Of a stretch of 7,342 bases of DNA, positions 1-4,858 are shown piece after piece. This DNA is from Candidatus Woesearchaeota archaeon. Lineage in GTDB: Archaea; Nanobdellota; Nanobdellia; SCGC-AAA011-G17; JACPNG01. Below the pieces are notes generated by a model. That model saw nothing but the letters and a program-made list of their open reading frames with translations. It had not been told where the DNA came from and searched no databases. Position 1 is the stretch's first letter. Each line of letters begins with the position of its first letter. The stretch is taken from positions 1 through 7,342 of the forward strand of contig JAGVXQ010000040.1 in NCBI GenBank assembly GCA_018303705.1. The letters are read 5' to 3'. The position numbers and the translations under genes were made by a program.

Positions 1-8
1 AAGGTCTA

Positions 9-76
9 TATACGGTATATATACAGTAGAATAAGCTAGTATTTAATACTTTCTATATACCGTAAGTATACGGTAT
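9..76. repeat. AT-rich cluster of ATACGGTAT-type inverted and direct repeats
   Basis: TATACGGTAT occurs at 9-18 and again at 67-76 as a direct repeat. An 11-nt arm at 11-21 (TACGGTATATA) has its exact reverse complement at 54-64. A second, nested inverted repeat, AGTATT-T-AATACT, lies at 38-50. The 57-63 / 70-76 pair (ATACCGT / ACGGTAT) could form a third hairpin with a 6-nt loop. The block begins just where homology of the neighbouring endonuclease III fragment stops (about position 80). It could be a protein-binding cluster, a transcript-end structure for the minus-strand unit, or the edge of a mobile or recombined segment; the sequence alone does not decide. Confidence 0.5.
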
Positions 77-250
77 GTGGGTCAGAATCGCTCCAATACA
101 TATTTCGAACCTTTGTTGGTCTGTTTTTGGCAAGTCGTAGTTTCCTTTGTGGTATTCAAACTTGCCTGTCTTTGCATTATACAATGGCCACCAGCCTTGT
201 GGGCCGTATTTATCATAAAGCTTTTGATAGATTTTGTCTATTAATTTCAT
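53..250 (-). pseudogene. Truncated endonuclease III-like (HhH-GPD) gene, fragment A
   Basis: This 65-codon open frame matches only the N-terminal end of archaeal endonuclease III-related DNA glycosylase/lyases, which are normally over 200 residues. The recognisable motifs are YGPQGWWP (residues 15-22), an [12 protein letters not shown] stretch (32-43) and [10 protein letters not shown] (48-57). In the family the next residues are QNT and a Trp, followed by the helix-hairpin-helix and catalytic Lys/Asp. Here the frame instead runs into unrelated AT-rich repeats and stops. No catalytic part remains, so it cannot be a working glycosylase. It begins 48 bp after the PIN toxin gene, with a weak AAGGA ribosome site, so it may still be transcribed with that pair. 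It is about 83% identical over 130 bp to fragment B at 1013-1210. Family assignment is from recognised motifs. Confidence 0.7.
81..210 (-). repeat. Direct repeat copy A (endonuclease III N-terminus)
   Basis: Aligned by eye with 1041-1170, this segment matches at about 108 of 130 positions with no gap, at a constant offset of 960. The match weakens to about half over the next 40 bp up to the ATG at 250. Positions 161-180 are identical in both copies. The two copies bracket the AbrB/PIN pair. Confidence 0.85.
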
Positions 251-298
251 TTTTTTCCTTTGGCAGATTATTGCATGTTGGCTTAGGCTTATTGGAAT

Positions 299-712
299 TT
301 AATATTTAATGATGTCCAAAAATTCGGCTGCTGTAACTATTTTTATGTTGTTATACTTTCTTAATCTTAATAAATGCATATCTCCGCTAATAATGAAGTC
401 TGCATTATTCTCAATTGCAGACCCCAAAATTACATTATCATCCGGATCATCTTTTATTAAATCAAATTTGCCATGGTTTTCTACAATTCTAGCCACAGCT
501 AACAATATTTCTAAAAATCTTGATTTTTGGCTTTCTGTAAAAGAAAATTTTGGATATTCGAGTGTGAGTTGAAGTTCTTCAATTTGTTTTTTTGATATAA
601 TTAGTTCCAGTTCTCCATTAATTACTTTTCTGAATATTTCATTAGGTTTGCCTCTCCACCCTAAAGCCGAAATTAGGATATTTGTATCTAAAACTATCTT
701 CTTCTCGCCCAT
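299..712 (-). CDS. PIN-domain ribonuclease toxin (VapC-like)
   Basis: This is a 137-residue PIN-domain protein of the 'putative toxin-antitoxin system toxin component, PIN family' type. Such proteins are Mg2+-dependent ribonucleases that cut RNA unless held by their antitoxin. The acidic site is complete: D9 in VLDTNILISAL (7-17), E46 in the IEEL helix, D92 in the DDPDDN motif (88-93) and D111 in SGDMHLL (109-115). The C-terminal strand-helix TAAEFLDII is also typical. Full length for the family. The ATG at 712 has a GAGG site at 720-723, seven bases upstream, inside the end of the antitoxin gene, and the two frames overlap by 19 bp, so translation is probably coupled. The RNA target cannot be told from sequence. 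Confidence 0.9.
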   Translation of the reverse strand: MGEKKIVLDTNILISALGWRGKPNEIFRKVINGELELIISKKQIEELQLTLEYPKFSFTESQKSRFLEILLAVARIVENHGKFDLIKDDPDDNVILGSAIENNADFIISGDMHLLRLRKYNNIKIVTAAEFLDIIKY

Positions 713-954
713 CTAACTGCCTCTGAAACATCTTTAGATGTTATCTTTTGTTTTTTAAATTGGGATCTAATCTCTTTTGATAGTTTATTAAATTCTTTCT
801 TTAAATCAGGCATTTCTACTTTTTTGAACAATATGCCTTCTTTTATAGACATGGCTATAAACCTATCGCCAGGTTCGAAATCCTCTGATTCTCGTATCTC
901 TTGCGGCACCACTAATTGGCCCTTTGGGCTCATTTTGACAAATTCAGTTTCCAT
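694..954 (-). CDS. AbrB/SpoVT-type antitoxin of the PIN pair
   Basis: An 86-residue protein with an N-terminal swapped-hairpin AbrB/MazE DNA-binding domain (about residues 1-46; METEFVKMSPKGQLVVPQEI is the classic start) and a charged C-terminal helical tail (47-86) ending in DVSEAVRWARRR. Tails of this kind wrap the PIN toxin and block it in related VapBC complexes. I chose the ATG at 954 rather than 969: a GGAGG site (963-967) sits eight bases before 954, and the domain motif starts there. The longer reading only adds MEECA and would put the ribosome site within the gene. The gene opens the transcript and overlaps the toxin by 19 bp. Tandem 8-bp repeats at its promoter fit autorepression by the antitoxin-toxin complex. 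Confidence 0.88.
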   Translation of the reverse strand: METEFVKMSPKGQLVVPQEIRESEDFEPGDRFIAMSIKEGILFKKVEMPDLKKEFNKLSKEIRSQFKKQKITSKDVSEAVRWARRR

Positions 955-962
955 AGCACATT

Positions 963-967
963 CCTCC
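963..967 (-). promoter_or_regulatory. Shine-Dalgarno site setting the AbrB start
   Basis: GGAGG on the minus strand lies 8 nt before the ATG at 954 and overlaps the upstream in-frame ATG at 969. This geometry argues for initiation at 954. Confidence 0.75.
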
Positions 968-980
968 ATAAGTTTTATTG

Positions 981-1012
981 TTTAACTATTAAACTGTTAA
1001 ACTATTTAAACC
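981..1012 (-). promoter_or_regulatory. TATA box and tandem 8-bp operator repeats of the AbrB/PIN operon
   Basis: Four consecutive 8-mers close to TTAAACTA fill 981-988, 989-996, 997-1004 and 1005-1012. On the minus strand the segment contains the TATA box TTTAAATA (1003-1010), predicting transcription start near 980 and a leader of about 25 nt that carries the GGAGG site. The repeats therefore lie between the TATA box and the start site, where bound protein would block initiation. AbrB-type antitoxins commonly repress their own operon; binding here is inferred. Confidence 0.6.
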
Positions 1013-1210
1013 TTATCCTATCTTTTTAGAAGTATTCTGCATCAGAATCGCTCAAACACATATTTCAAACCCCTGGGCATCTGTTTTGGGCAGATCACAG
1101 TTTCCATTATGGTACTCAAACTTGCCTGTCTTTGCATTATACAATGGCTACCAGCCTTGCGGGCCATGTTGCTTAAGAAGTTTCTTATGTAATAAATTTA
1201 GCTTTTCCAT
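1013..1210 (-). pseudogene. Decayed endonuclease III-like gene, fragment B
   Basis: Reading from the ATG at 1210, the frame aligns codon for codon with fragment A (HGPQGW at residues 15-20, [21 protein letters not shown]). It carries a TAG at 1148-1150 in place of the second Trp of GWWP and a TGA at 1052-1054 in place of the Gly of CIGAIL. After that it retains QNTS (residues 58-61), the next family motif, which fragment A has lost, then stops at 1013-1015. The rest of the enzyme is absent. Its ATG overlaps the last codons of the HEPN gene. Two stops plus truncation make it a clear relic. Confidence 0.75.
1041..1170 (-). repeat. Direct repeat copy B (endonuclease III N-terminus)
   Basis: Partner of 81-210, gap-free at an offset of 960 bp and about 83% identical. 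See fragment A and fragment B for the protein-level reading. Confidence 0.85.
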
Positions 1211-1668
1211 ATGGTCTCTTTTATTTTTTCCTTGACCTCTTTATCTAATGCGGATATATAAAGATCTATCTTAAGTTCTATGGATATCCAATTCTCCTTA
1301 GAAATATCTGATCCAAAATATTTGTTTTGATTCCTCATATTCCTCACGGTTTCTAAAAATTCCCAATCAAATTCCAGTTTTGGAAAATTTAATATTATGA
1401 AAGCAAAAAGTCCTTGATGATTGCTTATTTTTTGCCTTTTGAATCTCATAAGTTGGCTGCATAACTCCCTGAGCACATCATAATTAATATTAAAAATAAC
1501 TCTCCAATTTGGATTGGTGATTTTTCTTAATGTTTTTCCAAATTCATAGTCTTCTAACACCAGCCTAAGAACCTTTTCAACCTCATATTTATCAAGGTTT
1601 GCTTCTTCATAAAAGCCTTGTTCTGCGAGTTCTTCAAAAGCTTCTTTTGCTGTTCTTCTTTTAAGCAT
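1198..1668 (-). CDS. HEPN-domain protein, partner of the nucleotidyltransferase (HEPN/MNT pair)
   Basis: A 156-residue, mostly helical protein. The N-terminal part (1-45) is charged; the HEPN core covers about 55-150. The signature is R109-N-M-R112-N113-Q-N-K-Y117-F-G, the archaeal form of the HEPN RN-x3-[HY] motif, preceded by the helix YDVLRELCSQLMRFK (63-77). In studied HEPN/MNT systems the HEPN protein is a ribonuclease toxin with R-x4-6-H and is silenced when MNT adds AMP to a nearby Tyr. Here the His position is Tyr, so nuclease activity is uncertain. The ATG at 1668 overlaps the MNT stop by 8 bp and has a GAGG site at 1678-1681, so the two are co-translated. No similarity to a more specific family was recognised. 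Confidence 0.8.
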   Translation of the reverse strand: MLKRRTAKEAFEELAEQGFYEEANLDKYEVEKVLRLVLEDYEFGKTLRKITNPNWRVIFNINYDVLRELCSQLMRFKRQKISNHQGLFAFIILNFPKLEFDWEFLETVRNMRNQNKYFGSDISKENWISIELKIDLYISALDKEVKEKIKETIWKS

Positions 1669-2200
1669 TTATTTTTACCTCGAATGGCTCTAAACTGCCC
1701 TTTATGTTGAAACCCTTAAAGATATTTGGAATTAACATGGGGTCCAGATATCTCTTTAGACTTTTTATGTTATCATAGGCAATTAATTGAATGTCTCTCT
1801 TGATCATTTTTTCAAACTTTGCCAGTTCGAAGCCATTTACATTCCCGAATATAAACATATCAACATCGCTTGACTTGTTGAAATCCCCTCTGCTGAAACT
1901 TCCGAATAATATGGCAGTATTAACATTGGGCATTGAATTAATGTATTCAAAAAGCCCTGTTTTTTGCAGCAATTTAATGCCGTACATTTTTTTCTCAAAC
2001 CTAAAATTTTCTGATTCCCTGTTTGCCAAATAATACGGCATTTTGCCCTTTGGTTTGATATGTTTTAGGAATTTTATTCTAGTAAGTTCTTTCAGATAAT
2101 GGTTGATCCTCTCTCTGCTCATGCCAGACAAATGCACAATCTCGTTAAAATGCCATCTTTTTAAAGTTTCTTCAAAGAACAACATTTTTATCTTATCCAT
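1661..2200 (-). CDS. Winged-HTH / minimal nucleotidyltransferase (MNT) antitoxin
   Basis: Two domains are visible (numbering from the alternative ATG at 2218). A winged helix covers residues 8-65, with FNEIVHLSGMSRERINHYLKEL as helix-turn-helix. A minimal nucleotidyltransferase covers about 98-180, with the full active-site pattern GSFSRGD (106-112) and SSDVDMFI (116-123), that is GS-x10-DxD, plus a probable third acid at D142 in RDIQLI. Enzymes of this type transfer AMP from ATP; in HEPN/MNT modules they modify and silence the HEPN toxin. I place the start at 2200: a TATA box at 2224-2231 is centred 27.5 nt upstream, giving a leaderless mRNA. The alternative ATG at 2218 (six more residues) lies inside a 22-bp palindrome. 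The fused HTH suggests that the antitoxin itself regulates the operon. Confidence 0.85.
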   Translation of the reverse strand: MDKIKMLFFEETLKRWHFNEIVHLSGMSRERINHYLKELTRIKFLKHIKPKGKMPYYLANRESENFRFEKKMYGIKLLQKTGLFEYINSMPNVNTAILFGSFSRGDFNKSSDVDMFIFGNVNGFELAKFEKMIKRDIQLIAYDNIKSLKRYLDPMLIPNIFKGFNIKGSLEPFEVKINA

Positions 2201-2201
2201 T

Positions 2202-2223
2202 TTAGTATGATTTATCATACTAA
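2202..2223. promoter_or_regulatory. 22-bp perfect palindrome, likely operator of the MNT/HEPN operon
   Basis: Arms TTAGTATGAT (2202-2211) and ATCATACTAA (2214-2223) are exact reverse complements separated by TT. The element fills the space between the TATA box (2224-2231) and the proposed leaderless start at 2200, so a dimer bound here would block RNA polymerase. The winged-HTH of the first gene is the obvious candidate binder, which is an inference. Confidence 0.75.
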
Positions 2224-2231
2224 TATTTAAA
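2224..2231 (-). promoter_or_regulatory. TATA box of the MNT/HEPN operon
   Basis: TTTAAATA on the minus strand, preceded by a purine-rich GAAAAG resembling a TFB recognition element. Its centre is 27.5 nt from the ATG at 2200. Confidence 0.6.
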
Positions 2232-2317
2232 ACTTTTCATTTCGATGCGTGATTTGATTGTAAGTTACTACCCCTTAATCTAATTGTACAACTTTATAAT
2301 GGTAAAAAACAGGAAGA

Positions 2318-2325
2318 TTTAAAAT
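2318..2325 (+). promoter_or_regulatory. TATA box of the M16 peptidase gene
   Basis: TTTAAAAT preceded by purine-rich AGGAAGA, centred 27.5 nt before the ATG at 2349. A second TATA-like box, TTTATAAT (2293-2300), is centred the same distance before an out-of-frame ATG at 2324. Confidence 0.5.
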
Positions 2326-2348
2326 GTTAATTGTTTACCTTGGCGATC

Positions 2349-3629
2349 ATGGCATCAATAAATGGGAAATGCAGAGAATACAGGCTTGACAATGGGCTAT
2401 TCGTGGCATTGCAAAACACTAGGACTCGAACTGCTGCAATCAAGCTAAGGGTCAATTATGGATATGCTCATGAAAAAAATGGTGAAGAAGGATTAGCCCA
2501 TTTTGTGGAACATTGCATTATTACTGCTGGAAGCTCAAAATATGACCCAAAAACTGCTGATATGATAAGGAGCTCATTTGGATATGGACAATTTGATGCT
2601 ACGACTTTTATAGATAAAACAGTTTTTAGCGGGACCATACTTGCAAGTGACTTAATTTCATTTATAGATTACATATCTGACTCTGTCTTAAATCCACGTT
2701 TTGATCAAGAGATGGTTGATGGTGAGCGCAATAGGGTATTAAGAGAGATTTATGACAAAAAAAGCGAGCCAGGCTACCTTTTAAGCATTGAATTCGCAAA
2801 ATCATTCTACCGTGGACATCCGAGGGGAATATTTGGGCTTGGAAAGGAAGAGATAATAATCAATGTTGGTGTAGAAAACCTTAGAAGATTTCATAGCAAG
2901 GGATATTGCCCAAATAACATGGAATTAATCGTCGTTGGCGAGCTGCCAAAAAACATAGAAACAATAGTAGAAAATCACTTTGGTATTTTTCCTGTTGGTA
3001 ATGACTCAAAAAGGTTTTTTCCAAGACTTAAGCCGCTGACTGAAAAAACGGTTTTGCATATGCCAATGCCTGGAGCATTAAATACAGACAATATTGATGA
3101 AAGCTCTGCAACTGTCAGCTTATCTTTCATTGGACCTGTAGATGGAGATGATGATGAATTTGCTATGAGGGCAGTGAATAGGATACTTGCTGGAGACATT
3201 AATTCGTTGTTATATCAGAATATTGGGCTAAAAAAAGGGCTGGCCTACCAGGTTGGAGCAAACATGGTTGGAAAATACAATGTCGGCGAGTGCTGGATAT
3301 ATGCAAAAGTGCCTGCAAGAAGGATTGACGAGGCCATAGAAGGTATTTTTGAAGTGATTGAAATAATGAAGACCAGAATGGTCAATGATGATGTTCTTAA
3401 AAGCACCAAGAAGAGGCTTATATACAACATTGCAAAGGCACTTGAATCAAACGAAGGCAGAATGAGCCTTATAGAGCTAAAACTTGATGAAGGGCTAACT
3501 CCGAAACTGCTGCTTGAAAGGTGTAATACAATCACTCCTAAAAGAATTATTGATGTTGCAAACAAATACCTTCCTAACAAAGAAACTGGAAAATATGTAT
3601 TGTCTATAAGCGACCCATTTAAGAGATAA
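2349..3629 (+). CDS. M16-family zinc metallopeptidase
   Basis: A complete, single-chain M16 (pitrilysin / processing-peptidase-like) protein of about 426 residues. Numbered from the TTG at 2331, the inverted zinc motif HFVEH is at 57-61 (two His ligands, E60 as general base). The third ligand is E139 in ERNRVLREI, with the usual partner Glu at 132, seven residues earlier. The N-terminal domain opens with YRLDNGLFVALQN. The C-terminal half has the family's KKGLAYQVGAN stretch (about 299-309) and lacks zinc residues, as expected. No signal peptide or membrane segment is seen, so it is probably cytoplasmic; M16B enzymes of this size usually work as dimers on short or unfolded peptides. The ATG at 2349 is preferred over TTG 2331 because of the TATA spacing and because the family's N-terminus starts just after it. 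A role in protein turnover next to the chaperone operon is plausible but unproven. Confidence 0.88.
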   Translation: MASINGKCREYRLDNGLFVALQNTRTRTAAIKLRVNYGYAHEKNGEEGLAHFVEHCIITAGSSKYDPKTADMIRSSFGYGQFDATTFIDKTVFSGTILASDLISFIDYISDSVLNPRFDQEMVDGERNRVLREIYDKKSEPGYLLSIEFAKSFYRGHPRGIFGLGKEEIIINVGVENLRRFHSKGYCPNNMELIVVGELPKNIETIVENHFGIFPVGNDSKRFFPRLKPLTEKTVLHMPMPGALNTDNIDESSATVSLSFIGPVDGDDDEFAMRAVNRILAGDINSLLYQNIGLKKGLAYQVGANMVGKYNVGECWIYAKVPARRIDEAIEGIFEVIEIMKTRMVNDDVLKSTKKRLIYNIAKALESNEGRMSLIELKLDEGLTPKLLLERCNTITPKRIIDVANKYLPNKETGKYVLSISDPFKR

Positions 3630-3630
3630 C

Positions 3631-3641
3631 TCTATTTTTTG
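3631..3641 (+). terminator. T-tract terminator candidate after the M16 gene
   Basis: TCTATTTTTTG begins two bases after the stop codon. Archaeal RNA polymerase ends transcripts at oligo-T runs, often without a hairpin. Confidence 0.5.
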
Positions 3642-3667
3642 AACCTACTTCTAGTTAATTATCCCAA

Positions 3668-3682
3668 CAGAAAAACTTTCTG
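3668..3682 (-). terminator. Small hairpin with T-tract after dnaJ
   Basis: A perfect 6-bp inverted repeat with a 3-nt loop (CAGAAA / TTTCTG) that includes a T5 run on the minus strand, 22 bp beyond the dnaJ stop, in the convergent gap with the M16 gene. The stem is weak, so confidence is limited. Confidence 0.4.
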
Positions 3683-3703
3683 ATGCATTAACACCGGCTG
3701 CAA

Positions 3704-4831
3704 TTACTTTCTTCCAAGGATCCTGTCAATAAATCCTTTTTCAAACCTGAGCTTTTCCTTGCTCTCTTTTGCGAATTCTATCAACAAATCCTTTTGCTTT
3801 TTATTCAAGCTTCCTGGGACTTTGACGATAACTTTGGCAAACAAATCGCCTTTTCCATGACCTTGCATCTCGCTTATGCCCTTGTTTTTTAAACGAAATA
3901 TTGTGTCTATCTGTGTTCCTGATGGTATTTTTATCATGGAACTTCCTTCCAGTGTTGGGACTTCTATTTCATCTCCTAAGGCAGCTTGGGAGAAGCTTAT
4001 TGGGATGTCTATATGCAGATCATTTCCTTCTCGCTGAAACAATTCATGGGGCTTAACTGATATAACAACATACAAATCTCCTGGCTGGCCATTCTTTATT
4101 GCCTGGCCTTCGCCATGAACCTTAAGAATTTGGTCATTGTCAATGCCTTTCGGTATACGGATCTTTATCTTCTTGGATTCTTCGACTATGCCATAGCCAT
4201 CGCAATCCTTGCATTCATCCTCTGCTATTTTTCCATGGCCCCTGCATTGTGGGCAAGTGCCTGATTGGGTAAATATTCCAAATGGCGTCCTTTGTGTTCT
4301 TGTAAACCTTCCTGTTCCGTTGCATTTGGTGCATCTTGCTAGATTGCCTGATTCTGCACCTGTACCCTTGCAACTATCGCACAAAACTTCTTTCTCAACT
4401 TCTATGGTTCTTTCAGCACCGTTAACAGCATCATCAAATTCTATTGTGAGGTTATATTTTAAATCATTGCCGCGGTGCCTTCTTCTGCTGCCACCAAAGA
4501 ACATGTCGAACATTGAGTTTGACCCAAATGGGCTTTCATCGCCAAAAATATCCTCGAATATGCTGCTAAAATCAGCGTTCCTGAATATGTCTTCCCGGCT
4601 AAACCTTTGATCGAAGCCTGCATGGCCATAATTGTCATATACCTTCTTTTTCTCATCATCTGAAAGAACTGCATATGCTTCTGAGATTTCCTTGAATTTT
4701 TCTTCTGTTGACTTGTCTCCAGAGCTGTCAGGATGGTACTTCAACGCTAATCTTTTATAGGCCTTTTTAATTTCATCCTTGCCTGCATTCTTGCTTACTC
4801 CAAGTATGTCATAATAATCCTTTTTTGCCAT
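3704..4831 (-). CDS. dnaJ: Chaperone DnaJ (Hsp40, type I)
   Basis: A full-length 375-residue type I J-protein that stimulates the ATPase of DnaK and delivers unfolded clients. The J domain spans about 5-70 with the essential HPD at 33-35 (KYHPDSSGD). A short Phe/Gly-rich linker (72-114) contains repeated IFEDIFG / MFDMFFGG segments. The zinc-binding region has all four CxxCxGxG repeats at 151-158, 167-174, 193-200 and 207-214, holding two zinc ions. The C-terminal substrate-binding and dimerisation domains follow. It is the last gene of the operon, 27 bp after dnaK. No Shine-Dalgarno is visible before its ATG, and the gap holds two T6 runs, so its expression may be lower than or separate from dnaK. 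Nothing in the protein looks damaged. Confidence 0.97.
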   Translation of the reverse strand: MAKKDYYDILGVSKNAGKDEIKKAYKRLALKYHPDSSGDKSTEEKFKEISEAYAVLSDDEKKKVYDNYGHAGFDQRFSREDIFRNADFSSIFEDIFGDESPFGSNSMFDMFFGGSRRRHRGNDLKYNLTIEFDDAVNGAERTIEVEKEVLCDSCKGTGAESGNLARCTKCNGTGRFTRTQRTPFGIFTQSGTCPQCRGHGKIAEDECKDCDGYGIVEESKKIKIRIPKGIDNDQILKVHGEGQAIKNGQPGDLYVVISVKPHELFQREGNDLHIDIPISFSQAALGDEIEVPTLEGSSMIKIPSGTQIDTIFRLKNKGISEMQGHGKGDLFAKVIVKVPGSLNKKQKDLLIEFAKESKEKLRFEKGFIDRILGRK

Positions 4832-4836
4832 AATTC

Positions 4837-4849
4837 AAAAAATAAAAAA
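4837..4849 (-). terminator. Double T6 tract between dnaK and dnaJ
   Basis: On the minus strand the gap after the dnaK stop reads T6 (4844-4849), A, T6 (4837-4842). A run like this is a candidate for partial archaeal termination and would reduce dnaJ relative to dnaK. It could also simply be an AT-rich spacer. Confidence 0.35.
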
Positions 4850-4858
4850 GAAGGGTTT

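Noticed and set aside
1013..1210. Fragment B as a recoded gene reading TAG as pyrrolysine and TGA as selenocysteine
   Set aside because: It would need both kinds of recoding in one 65-codon frame, at conserved Trp and Gly positions, and the catalytic part of the enzyme is missing anyway.
2331..2348. TTG at 2331 as the M16 start
   Set aside because: No ribosome site precedes it, the extra six residues are not family-like, and the ATG at 2349 has a well-spaced TATA box.
2975..3580. Minus-strand frames within the M16 gene
   Set aside because: They lie opposite a complete, conserved peptidase frame and contain only low-complexity Ser/Leu stretches.
4209..4674. Open frames overlapping dnaJ on both strands
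   Set aside because: They overlap the conserved J domain, G/F and zinc-finger region of dnaJ and encode no recognisable motif.
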